Part shown: positions 10,015 through 21,500 of the stretch, one piece after another | Layout of the letters: every line of letters starts with the position of its first letter | Position numbering within the stretch: position 1 is the first letter of the stretch | Assembly: GCF_000499845.2 (NCBI RefSeq) | Contig: NC_023758.2 | Span: 6,681,080-6,745,079 of the forward strand | Length of the DNA: 64,000 bases | Origin: Phaseolus vulgaris | Taxonomy: Eukaryota > Streptophyta > Magnoliopsida > Fabales > Fabaceae | Direction: 5' to 3' | The notes under the pieces: model-generated | What the model was told of the DNA's origin: nothing | Databases searched by the model: none | Seen by the model: only the letters and a program-made list of their open reading frames with translations | Position numbers and translations under genes: made by a program

Positions 10015-11766
10015 TTGATGGACGCCCTTCAAAGGGATAAACTCCTTAGTCGGGCTACCATTCACAAGAACTGAAACAGACACTGATTCTAAGCATCCCT
10101 TTATCCAGCAAATCCACCTATCACAAAAACCCAACCTCTGAAGCATATAATAAATAAACTCCCAACTAGTCGAGTCATATGTCTTCTCTTAGTCCACTTT
10201 GAAGAAAGCACAGCTCTTTCTCTTCCTTTTATACTCATCCAAAACCTCATTAGCTACTAGCACACTATCCATCAAACCCCTTCCTTCAAGAAAAGTCGAC
10301 TGTTTGACGTCAATAACTTTACTAATCACCTTCTTCAGACGAAGAGAAAGCGCTTTAAAAATGATTTTATACAGGCATCCAACTAAAGAAATAGGTCTAA
10401 ATTCACCGAGCTGCTGGGGATTTTCAACTTTTGGTATTAAACAGAGGAACGAAGCGTTTGACCCTCTGGGCCAATGACCGTTGAGCGCAAAATCCTTCAC
10501 CGCCATCATCACATTCCCCTTAATAATATCCCAGCCGAATTTTAAGAAACCAAAATTGAACCCGTCCGGGCCAGGGCTCTTTGAGTTGTCACAACTGCAA
10601 ACCGTTGCCCTAACCTCATCTTCAAAAAAATCACCAGTGAACAAAACGTTGTCTGAATCCGAAATAGTGTTAAACCTAGCATTATCCAACCGAACCTGGC
10701 AAGCATTGTTCCTAGCGAATCTCTCTTCAAAGAACTCTTGAACCTTGTCCTTGATCGCATCCTTATCCTCACACCATTTTCCATTAACAAAAGTCCCATA
10801 CAATTGATTCCTTGCCCTTCTCCATTTAACAGACAAGTGAAAAAAAATTGTGTTAAAGGTCCCCATGTTTCAACCATCTCTGCCTTGCTTTCTGAAACAA
10901 ACTCCTGCTTAAACTAAGCTTTATTAAGTTCAGCAAGAAGACCCTTTCTTTCTTCCATTTCAGCCTCAGCTAACCCACATTCATCATCACGTGTGTCTAA
11001 AACCTCAATTCTCTTTTGCACTTCCTTGCCAGCAAGATTCACATCTCCGAAAACTTCTTTATTCCAAACTTTTAGATCTACTTTTAGCTTCTTCAATTTT
11101 TCTTTTAGAATAAATATCCCCCCTCCTACAACCTCATAAGAAGCCCAACTTAGACTCACAAACTTCTTAAACCTACTATCTCTTTGCCATACGTCCAAAC
11201 ACCTAAAAGGTTTCGGACCCCAATCCACAGACACCTCTCTAAGTATAACTGCACAATGATCAGAAATTGATCTGCTTAACACGAACTCCTGGAAATTAGG
11301 CCAAAAATCTATCCATTTTGAGATCAACACCCTGTCAATTCCGCTCTTCACCAAACCGTTGGGCTTATACCAAGTAAACTTCCTACCAACCAGCAAGATA
11401 TCAACCAATTCCGAATTCTCGATAAAATCATTAAACCCTTCTATTTCTCTAGAATAATCTGTCGTCGACATCAAACTCTTCCCTCTCCTCTTTTCGCCTA
11501 ATAGAATTGAAATCTCCAATAACACACCAAGCCTTTGAGAGCTGATTCATTCTAATATCACTAATTTCTTTCTACAACTCCTTCTTTTCCCGCAAAGAGC
11601 CAGAACCGTACACATTTACTATAGTTACAAATACCCCCTTTCCAAGCTTCCAAAAACCTTCAATCACAGAATAATTCCTTCCGTTTACCAAACTAAACAT
11701 TTGGAACGACTTATTACTCCACATCGTTAGAATCCCACCTGCACTGTTAATAGCTTTAATACGAGG
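10015..11766 (-). pseudogene. Outer LINE ORF2, endonuclease and N-terminal RT (broken)
   Basis: Right half of the outer ORF2. At 10914-11525 endonuclease motifs are visible (FTWYKPNG, ISDHCAVIL, WGPKPFRCLDVW). At 10189-10866 RT motifs follow: SPGPDGFNF, FRPISLVGCLYKI, STFLEGRGLMDS and CAFFKVD, the last followed immediately by TAG. At about 10015-10146 the reading resumes with LVNGSPTKEF and GVHQGDPL, where the inner LINE cuts it. The copy begins abruptly near 11766, inside the endonuclease, with no ORF1, so it was probably 5' truncated on insertion. Several stops and frame changes make it dead. Confidence 0.87.
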
Positions 11767-11782
11767 ACAAAATCAACGTGTT

Positions 11783-12502
11783 ATTTTAAGTTTTACAAAA
11801 GTAAATATGTATATGAATAGCATTTCCAAATTTGATACAAGTTATAAAAATTATTTTTTCAGGTATTGTTTAGGAAAATATTATACATGTTTTTCTTATT
11901 CATATTCGTAGGTTGAAATCTTAGATTCTCACATTAATATAGCTTATTGTTTTAATATTTTATTTTAAAATAAAATTTATTTTAAATAATAATATAATCC
12001 TATAAATATCATTCCAAAAATATAACTAAACTTGAAAAACAAACCTTCCCTAAAATATGATTCAACAAGGAAAAGTAGAGAAAAAAAGATAAGGTAATAT
12101 TTTAGAGTAGTTGAATACACAAAGAAAAAGACATGCATATAAACTTATACAAATATCTTAAACGTTGAATATCTCATATTAAATAAAGCTTAAAACATTG
12201 CATAGTATATATTGCATAGTATATAAGTGGGTGCAAACCTTCGGTTTTGTAAGGTTGAGCTAGACTTAAAGTTCACGTTTTAATATATTATCAGAGTCAT
12301 TTCAAGTTTATCATAGTGAAAGTTTATTAACCTTATTAGGTCACTCACTATTAGGTCGTTATCGGACCACCTATAATATATAGTCTCACATACGAGTTGA
12401 GTTAAGCTTAATATGCATTTTTTAATACTAAATAAATAAAATTAAAATGTGTTTTTACTTTACATCCATTTATGAGTTTTTTAATATTTATCTCTGTACT
12501 GG
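11783..12502. other. AT-rich spacer with a possible old LTR-like repeat
   Basis: No gene. The stretch at about 12220-12420 (gtgggtgcaaacc, ggttgagctagactta, gttatcgg) has the feel of a widespread legume interspersed repeat, but I cannot define its ends. The rest is plain AT-rich DNA. Confidence 0.35.
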
Positions 12503-13597
12503 TGATGACTTCTTACGGCAAGTGCACCGCCGCGTTTGTCAGAAGTAATAATTGTCCCTAAGGACGGATATTGATCCCACAAGTAACAGTAAATTATCGA
12601 GTACAAGCTAAATATAAAAACAGAACAATTATAAGAATTTTGAATTAATTGTGTTGGCACTGATCAATAAGAAAACAAACAAAGAATTAGTTGTTTCAAT
12701 TAAAAAAATAAGAATTAGTTTCATCTCTCTCACTCTCAAGTATTTGATTAGCATGTCAATATTAAGTTCTTTGATTGAAATTGATGCCCGTATAAAAATC
12801 ATTTATATCGATTCCTCACATATAAAATCCTTAAGAATGTCCCCTAACTATCGATCCCTCGTATAATTATAAGAACAACTTAGAACGAAGCTCAGACGTT
12901 TAATAGCAATTAACATTTCAAGTCTATTCCTAGCACTCAAATATGTTAAGTATTGTTGTTTAGGTCCGAACCCTAAAAATACCTCCCGGTCAGATTTAAG
13001 TTTCTCAATTTGTCACGAAAAATTTAAAGTAAAACAATAATACCAATAATCAATCAAGAACTGAATATTAATATATAAGATATCACCTCAATACATAAGA
13101 GTTTGAGCAGATTACTCCCAATCCCAAATGGTAGAATTAGTCACGCATACTTCTAGCACCTTCCATTCTCCCAATTAGGTTACAATTCACTCTATGGTGT
13201 TTTCCTCTCAATCTGACACACTACAATTGAGCCTCTAGCTCTCTATTTATCCTAGTTTTCTAGGGTTAGGTTGCTTCCCGTGTCGCGCTAATGGGCTAAA
13301 TGATAAAACATAAAAAAATGCTCAATCTTTCTTTGCATCTTTTTCCATTCTAGGACCTTCTATCTTTATCTTTTTAGCTCAAATCATTCATCTTAAATTC
13401 AAATCTCCAATCTTCCTTGAAAATCTGTAATTAACACCAAATTTAGGAATAAAATACTCTTATTCAAATAAAGATCATAAAAAATATAAAAGGTATAAAT
13501 TCATAAATTAGGAATTATTTTATATATAAATAAACAATAAATTCTCATAAGTGTCTATATTTTAAGATGAAATATTACTGAAATTAGACACTTATGA
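12503..13597. mobile_element. Solo LTR, family A copy 1
   Basis: A 1,095-bp unit starting TGATGACTTC and ending ACACTTATGA, flanked by the 5-bp direct duplication actgg (12498-12502 and 13598-13602). Related copies are at 32839-34930, which ends in the expected TCA, and at 44419-46006. The TG start, CA-type end in the sister copy and 5-bp duplication indicate a solo LTR left by LTR-LTR recombination. No internal region of this family is recognised in the window, and its strand cannot be assigned securely. Confidence 0.78.
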
Positions 13598-13602
13598 ACT
13601 GG

Positions 13603-15012
13603 TACGATTTGAATGATCGAGACATCCGGTCCAAACCACCGATCGACATGACCAACAACGAGATTGATTAATTACCCAACTTTTGTTAATCTTCTTTTAT
13701 TAGGCCCATTAACCACAATGGATCACAATAATTATATAAATTAACACAAATCTCAAAGGATTAGGTACCGCAATCATCTAATCCTAAATATTGAGTGCCT
13801 AAATATTAAGTGTTGAGTGTTGAAGTCTGACTTAAACATCGAAATACCTTTTGCAGGTACCCTCCGAGTCCAAAACTAACAAGGAGAAAGTGTGGAAGAG
13901 CGAGAAGATGAAAGTTCAGCTAAAAGAAAAGAGAGGGAAATGTAGATAGACCAATCCAGGAATGATTCAAATCGTTCTCTTATCTTAACTCCTTTCAATA
14001 AGAATCTCTTGGAAAGAAAGAAAGAATAGACTTTTCTCTTTTCTCTCTTGTTTTCTTATAATATGTAAACTGCCACGATTTTAAGTAAAAAAATGTATGA
14101 CGCGACCTTTATAATTATCTGAATTAAAATCATGAGTTTGACTTCTTTTCGACAAGTTCTTGATACCAAAATAAACTAGTATATTGTATTCTAAAAAGAT
14201 AAAATATTATATTATCGACTATATATAAATACATAAATAGCTTTAGACATACAATATAAAACTATTTTCCACATCCACTCTATTACAAATAAGATTGTAT
14301 GACATTTATCGTTTTTAGTAATGACTATATTAAAAGTCGTACCAAACAGTGATTTGTAATTTTACAATTTTCCAATTCAGTACGCTGTTAATGTTCTCTG
14401 ACTAAATTTCTATATTATTAGTATAACATAATCACATGTAGTATTTGCTAAATAACTATTTTAAAAAACTAAAACACTAATATGAACTACTCTTATTTAT
14501 AATGTTATAAATTCATCTTATTTTTTTCCTTTTAAATACTAACTTTTTAAATGTCGTTTAAAATTTTTACAAGATAAAAATTGTTATAAAATTCTACTTG
14601 GACAAATACACAGTATTCATTCCATTTTTGAGATAAACATGCACGTTAGTTCAGAAAGTAATTAATGAGAAACACAACAAAACAGATGGTATACAAGTTT
14701 TATTTAGCTCACTAAAACCGTGTTAGATAGTAAAGGGGTAAATAGCGCAAACTCAACTTTTAAAAGTGAAAGATTACGCTCTAATAAAATCATCTCACGC
14801 GAAATAAGGCAATAGAAATAAGGCAATTAATGATAAAAATGGAGTTCACCTGACAATGATATATTAAGTCACTAAAACAAAACGTATGAAAAAGAAGTCA
14901 AAATTTCTCAACTTTTTTCCCAATCAAATCTATTAAAATATCAAATTAGTCACACTGAAAGACATAATTGTCGACTGCTCTTTCACACCAACTGTGCCAT
15001 TCTTCCACAAAT
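13603..15012. other. Spacer and HOP 3' flank
   Basis: No ORF of note. 13600-13900 contains a GC-richer patch ending near tttgcaggtaccctccgag that may be a fragment of another LTR; not provable here. 14100-14940 is AT-rich. The last 70 bases or so before 15013 are probably the 3' UTR of the HOP gene. Confidence 0.4.
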
Positions 15013-18000
15013 TTACTTCATCTGGACAATTCCAGCGCTGACCAGCTTTTGAATCTTGTTCATCACCATAGGATTCTTTGTATGTTCCTGTGCAGCCTTG
15101 GGATTTTCCTGGAAATCAACCAATACCTGCATAAACAGTACACAACCCAACTCTGATAAGCACATCTCCTTGTTTCACCCCCGAAATACGCATCAACATT
15201 CAAGAAAAAAAAGGAAGCAAACCTGTCTCATAACAGGGTCTTGGAGAATGTTCTGAATTTCTGGATCCTGCATTGCCTTTGCCTGCAAGAATACGAAATT
15301 CAATACTTAACATAATTTTTAAATGCAATGATATAGTTAATAAAGTATAAAAAATATGTCACACCTGTCTCTCCTTCAATTCCTCGGGACTTAAGTCTCC
15401 ACGGCTAGCCTTATTAATTTGTTGTATACAACTGATATGGATATTAGATTATTAGGCACACATTATGCATTCAATGTAAGAACAGAAATATTAGAAACAC
15501 AATCCAGGAATGTAAATCCATAACTTACGTTTTAATTCCATCAAGCAACTCCTGGTTGTTAGCGTCATATTTCAATCCCTCCCTATATGTTTCCAAAGCC
15601 TTGTCATATTCCCTCATGAAATACTGCACTGCACCCTTCCTGGTATAACCCTTTACGAAGGTTGGATCAAGTTCAATACACTTCTCTGCATCCTTTAAAC
15701 CTTCAGGCATTGCCCCCAACTTAGTATAGCATGCTGCTCTGTTACTATAGGCCTGAAAGCATTAAGGAATTTGGACAGATAAAGACCAGCACTTTCCATT
15801 AAACACAAATATTATCAATTCTATTCAAATAGAATTATTACCCTAGGATCTTTCGGATTTCTTCGTAAAGACTCCGTGTAATGCCTCACAGCCTCAGGAT
15901 ACTTCTGCTGCTTAAAGAATTCGTTTCCTACATAACAGTTTCAGTAATACATAGTTATATGAGTTCTTTCAAAAGAAGACATGACACTTGGTGGAATCGA
16001 ATGAAGACTCCAGAGAGTCAACTAAAAGAGGTTATACCTTTTTCTCTCTCCTCATCAGCCACCTGTGGATCAAAATCTTCTTGTTGTTCCAGATCTTTCT
16101 TTGCCTTTTCAGCTTCATTAAGTTTCTTCAAAGTGTCAGGGTTGCGGTGCTCAGTTAGTGCTTTCTGGAAAGCTTCAATGGCAGGGTCGTAATCCTTTGA
16201 GCACTTCGCCATTTTCACCAAGGCACTTCCTTTCCTCGTCAAAGCTCTGGCTATCATTTTATAATCTGATCTTAGCTCTCTTCCTCTTTCAACAGCCTTT
16301 TCACAATCTTTTATACATTCCTCATACTGAAAAATATTAACCCAGGAATTGCTGTAAGAATGCAGTTTTCAGGGGAATATTACTTTTCCTAACTAAAATA
16401 CAGATTATCCTTAATCCTTTGTACATTTTTGCATACAACTCCATAGTCTAATGCGTACTTCCAATAAAATCAAAGACCCAGTAATGACAATCAAAGACAA
16501 ATTTGACCAAATTCCCCATCCAACACACAAGCTTCAGCAACAAAACGGGGGTAATGATATTGTGATATTCAGTGTGAAAATTAACTTTAACTTTTATCCA
16601 TCTTCCTCCTCTAAATGCATTGTACTTAACATGGCCTAATTAAAATCTCACGTATCATTAGTCACAAACACTTTGGAGTTATTCAGTTTTATGGTACAGT
16701 AAAGCATCCAGCACATGTAGGTAAAAGGATACAAGATCCCACACAATCCCAGTAATGTCGAAATTTTATGGTAAAATTCCGATATTGATGAATTCATGCA
16801 TGCTAGATTACACATTTTTCCTTCGACTACAAGGGTGTGGAATGAAAATAAATTGCCTGTACCACATGTTAGACAGTTGGCTTGATGAGACAACTTAACC
16901 ACAGGACAAAAGTAATTGCAAGAGTTTCTACACATCATAAATTAGTTTTATATAACTAAACAAACACTTGCTAAAGGAAGTGTTCTTTACCTTAACAAGA
17001 CTGACAGGGATAAGTATCAACACCCGTAACGGTGTTAGATAATACCCAAATCTCATTCCAACAATTATTCTTAGCAGTTCAATTTTCAACTGCATCCTAA
17101 TCATCAAAAAAATTACACAATAAATTATAAAATAAACAACACAAACCTTACCCTCCAAGGTGAAGGAGGCTTAGTTAAAGACCAAATATTCAATTATAAA
17201 ATGACATGTTAGTTAAATAATTTTGCCCCCTCTAATTCGAAACAGAATCGCTCTGCAGTTATCTTTGAACTGCAGGTGATCCCATTTCTCTCACTCTTGG
17301 TTCATCTATGTGAGATATGAAAGGATAACATGTACAAAAACAATACATTTCAACCAATATTAAACTTCATTAAATGCAATAATATAACCAAGCAGTCGAA
17401 CAAACATTCAAATAAATTACCAGACCCTAAAATTAGTTAGAAAAGCATACAAATATAAATCAACAGAAATTCAATCAAACCAGAAAATAAAAAGAGAAAG
17501 CATACCTTTCCCATTTCCAAGTACACAGCTGCCCGATTGGTGAGATACGATATATCTTCATCATCCAACTCCAAAGCCTTGGTGTAATGCTGAATTGCAG
17601 TATCAAAATCCTTCTTCTTATACGCTGCATTACCCGCTTCCTTTTCTTTCAGCGCCTCAGCCTTCACCTGCTTCGCGCTCCTCTTCTCCTCAGACAAATC
17701 CATGGGTTCGGGTTCGGGCTCAGGCTCAGGTTGCTTGGAGGGTTCGGCTTCCGCGGCTCTCTTCCTCTCGGAAGGTGAGGGCGACGGCGAATCAGGCATG
17801 TCAGCGTCGGTGGGTGGAGAGGTTTGAATCTTCACGTTGAGCAAAACCCCTATGGCATGCATAACTCTTTGGTCCTTCAAGTGCAGGTTGAGGTTATTAG
17901 GATCTTTCTGGATATCTTGCATCATCTTCAAGAAATCGGGCTGTTGGAGGTAAGCCCTAGTTACGGGGTCCGCGGTAAGCCGGGTCCACATCTCGGGCCC

Positions 18001-18408
18001 AGAGAAAGCATCTCCGAAGGGGCTAGCGGCGGAGGAGCGGGGTCTGGAGGCGGCAGCTAGGGCCTTCTGCGCATCGGCCAAACCGGACTTGAGGGGCTCG
18101 TTGTTGGGGTCGATTTCGAGGCCGTTCTTGTAATCCGAAATGGCGTCGTCGTATTGGGAGAGGCCGAGATGCGCGGCGCCAAGACGACTGTAGCCCTTGG
18201 ACCAGTCGGGCTTGAGTTCAACGGTCTTCTTGGCATCGGTTAGGGCATCGGAGTAGTTTTGGAGGGACGCATACGCGGCGGATCGGTTGGAATAGAGGAC
18301 GTGGTTGGTGGGGGACAAGGCGATGGCGTCGGAGAAGTGGCGGATGGCGGTGGCATAGTCTCCGGCGGAGAAAGCGGCGTTGCCCTTGGCTTTGGCTTCG
18401 TCGGCCAT
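15013..18408 (-). CDS. HOP: HSP70-HSP90 organizing protein (HOP/STI1), 7 exons
   Basis: Co-chaperone that hands client proteins from HSP70 to HSP90 in the cytosol. Exons by GT/AG sites: 18408-17506, 16326-16038, 15927-15842, 15752-15529, 15431-15365, 15282-15223, 15126-15013. They sum to 1,743 bases, 580 codons plus TAA, the usual plant length. Domains: TPR1 (residues 2-105) with carboxylate-clamp residues K6, N10, N41, K71 and R75; first STI1/DP1 (about 134-180); an acidic EP-repeat linker (about 190-245) with a small SERKR basic patch; TPR2A (about 251-365) with KEKEAGN, LTNRAA and ARALTRKG; TPR2B (about 392-505) with EKGNEFF, YSNRAACY and KGYTRKGA; and DP2 (about 525-570) ending GIVQMK. 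Intron 1 is long (1.18 kb). No breaks, so it is probably functional. It stands alone among repeats. Confidence 0.97.
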
Positions 18409-18477
18409 AGGGTCACTTTGGGTGGTTTGAGTTCAGAAAAAGGAATGAATTTGATTATGGCGAGAGTGGGGAAGGGG

Positions 18478-18549
18478 TTATATGAGATGTAAAGCGCTTC
18501 AGAGATACTAGAGACTTCTGGGATGCGGGCTGCTTCTTCTAGAATCTTC
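18478..18549 (-). promoter_or_regulatory. HOP promoter: TATA-like box and heat-shock element
   Basis: Upstream of the HOP ATG, on the minus strand, a CATATAAC TATA-like box lies at about 18478-18485. A perfect three-unit heat-shock element (TTC-nn-GAA-nn-TTC) occupies 18537-18549, with a further TTC directly beside it at 18534-18536. It sits about 55 bases upstream of the TATA-like box, a typical HSF position. Heat induction is expected for HOP genes but is inferred here. Confidence 0.7.
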
Positions 18550-18559
18550 TGCCCTCTAT

Positions 18560-21500
18560 TGGGTTCAAAACATTTATAAATTATTCTTATTAATTCATAA
18601 TTTAAATTATGATATATCCTTATATTTCTAAGTTATAGTCTTGTAAACAATATATTGAATTTTGGTTTTGAAATAAATAATTATTTCTCCTTACTATTTA
18701 ATATATTTAAATAAGTGTTTTTTGCAAATATGCATTGGTGCAAAATAAATTAAATTAACATAAAAAAATTGACCTAATTGATTTACATTAATAACTTAAA
18801 AATCATGAGTAACTTAAATATGAGATAAAATAATAATATTTAATATAAACTATTCCATCTAAAATAATTGTAAATTCAAATAAATCTTTATTCAGTGTCT
18901 TACTTTTATAATTAACTACCATTTTCTTTTATAAAATGGTCTCACATATTAACAATTATTTAGTGGTTCTGAAATTTTTGAAATAAGGTGATTTTTTCAA
19001 TGAATCATTTGAACTATTTATTATGTATTCTGTTGTTAAACTATAATCAGCAAATCATCTCAAACTTTTACTGTTACTGTAGAAACATCAAAAAATCAAC
19101 ATGGGAAATGATATTCCAATTCTCTATATCTCCTTATCTCAAGTTTTGGAGTGAGAACATGTGAGTTATAAAATTACTAGGTTGATTAATTTTTCAAAAT
19201 ATCTTATTTCACCTATATTTTTATCTTGTTGATTTAAGAGTTAGAAATATTAATAATAATAATAGCAATATATAATTGTAGGATCAAACTTAACCATATT
19301 TGTATAATGTTGCTTAAAAAAGGAAAATATTTTTAAAAAATATTTGTGTAGTATTAAGTACGTGGGATGTATGATAGTATGCTTCTATGTGGATCTGCAT
19401 AAACTACTGTATATGTCTTTCTATATTTTATAACAAAGAAAACTTGTTTATTCTCTGATATGATATTACATTTGGTTTGAAAAGTGAAAATTTTATCTAT
19501 AAAAAAAGAAACGTTTTGATCTCAACTGAAATTATAATAAATTATTGAGCCTCCATGTTAGGCTTGTTCATTCACCTCTCTTTCGTGATGTAAAGGCCGC
19601 TACCCGAAACAAGAATTCTGTTTGAACATTTCTTCACATTTTATTTAGAATTTTATAGTGATAAATATTAAATAATTTGTCTAAAATTTGGAAGGAAAAC
19701 TTGCAAGCACGTGTAGACCTCAAATTGATTAGGAAAAAACCTATTTAAAGACACCTCGAATAATTTTTGTACACTATGTAACTATACCATAGATGAGGGA
19801 AAAAACCTATCTAAAGAAGAAGAAAAAAAAATATGCTTTTAATACTATGTAACGATATAGAGAAGAATAGATTGACTCATGTATTATGAAAATGTACACT
19901 ACATTTAACAACCCATGCATGCACATGGATTACATAATAAGCTTCAATACACTTCAAATATTTTTTTTATAATGATAAATTAAGTTAATTTATTATGAAA
20001 AAAATTGTTATGAGAATCTGAGCTTAGTGAAATGTGAACACTAATTTTAATATATGTGATATTTAAATATAAAATAAAAGTTCGCATGAACAATCATTTC
20101 TCTTATAAACTTTTATAATCTCTTTTATAATAACATTTCATATCTTATATATATATATATATATTTTTAGCCTCACATAATAAGGTGAATATATATATAT
20201 ATATATAATAAAAAAAATATTCACAAATATTAATAAATTAATTATTGTGTTGTATATAAAAATAATCTATAATATCATAAAATATACCAAAGATTATAAA
20301 AAAATGGTTGCGTTTAGATGGTTATGGAAGATGCACTCGTAAATTGTATTAGAGAATTAACAACAACTTTATCCAAATGTTGTGTAAGTTTGTTTATGGT
20401 GAAAAAAAATTATTGAACAATTAATTACAAGAATGTTATTGTTTGTGGTAGGTAAACTCATCATGAACAAATTACTCTCCATATTTCATAATGTCATAGA
20501 ATATGTTTGTATCCACATGGCTATAAAGACGTGTTCATATAGAAAATTAAATAAAAATTTAATAAAAAAGACATAGGGTTGTATCACATGTTTATGAGAT
20601 GTATAATAGTAAAGAAAACTGGAGATTCAATTATAAAAGTGTGTCTTTATCCACATTATTGCAAGAGTCACTCACTTAAAACAATGACAGCAGAGAATTG
20701 AGCACAAATGTTTTGCTATGTTCATGTGTGTCTATAGGGATAGGAATTGTCATTTTCTTTCTCTCACTCTCTTTGAGTAAAAAAATGATAGTACTTAAAT
20801 TCAAATACATTTGCAAATTAATAATATATTATTTAAGAATTTTTTCATAAAAACAATAAAATTCTAATCAACTTTACTAATTTAGATAAATTTAAAAATA
20901 ATCATAAAAAAAAAAAATTAAATATACAATTTTATCACAAAAAGTCACAATCTAAATATGACTTCAGAGTGACTTCTCCACTTAATGAAAATTAATTATC
21001 ACAAATTTATATTCAAACACAACTTGATGACACCATTGACAAAGTCTTAATTGATGAATTTGTGTACAATTACACTATGGTTAAATGTTTAATAATAAAT
21101 AAAATAAATATTATCATAATTACATGGATTAGATACACAATAAAAGGCGTTTAATTTATAAAAAAAATAAAAATACATGCATATTGCTTCTGTAAGTAAA
21201 ACAAAAACAAAAGACAGAAATTCACTTGAAATGCCAATGCAACGTGAGGACACATAGTAAGAAGATGATTGGTAGAAAAAATGTAATTTACTGGGAATAG
21301 GATGTGACTTGTAAGAGATGGAAAGGTAGAAGGTTGCCATGGAAAAGAGAAAGAAAGATGCATGTTCGAAGAGTGATAGGATTAGAAGTAATATATGGTC
21401 TTTTACTTTTTCAAAAAGAAGGGGTGTGAACTTAGTAGTAAGAAATCTGAGAATAATAGAAGCCCTAAACATTTAGTCCAACAACAATAAAAGCAACCAA

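Larger units (their letters stand above)
253..11766 (-). mobile_element. Outer 5'-truncated LINE (L1-type non-LTR retrotransposon), split by an inner LINE
   Basis: A non-LTR retrotransposon on the minus strand. Its poly(A) tail shows as a T run at 253-261. The 3' end of ORF2 lies at about 395-2139, the RT and endonuclease parts at about 10003-11766, and between them sits a separate LINE (2140-10002). The left half begins in the RT motif around GDLL-FPFLF and the right half ends at HQGDPL, so the two halves join exactly at the insertion point. The copy starts inside the endonuclease region, so it is 5' truncated. An imperfect target duplication flanks it: acaaaatca at 239-247 followed by tgttgtt, and acaaaatca at 11767-11775 followed by acgtgtta. 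Many stops and frameshifts show it is old. Boundaries are good to a few bases. Confidence 0.88.

Noticed and set aside
12492..12504. ctgtactggtga resembles the CACTA right terminus
   Set aside because: No TTTTGTACTGGTG core or partner terminus. It is the target duplication actgg plus the LTR start.
15525..16257. Separate small TPR genes suggested by short minus-strand ORFs
   Set aside because: They are internal exons of the single HOP gene; splice sites join them in frame to a 580-codon protein.
21089..21472. 127-codon hydrophobic ORF on the minus strand
   Set aside because: AT-rich chance ORF full of Phe/Tyr/Ser. No domain, no splice or promoter context.
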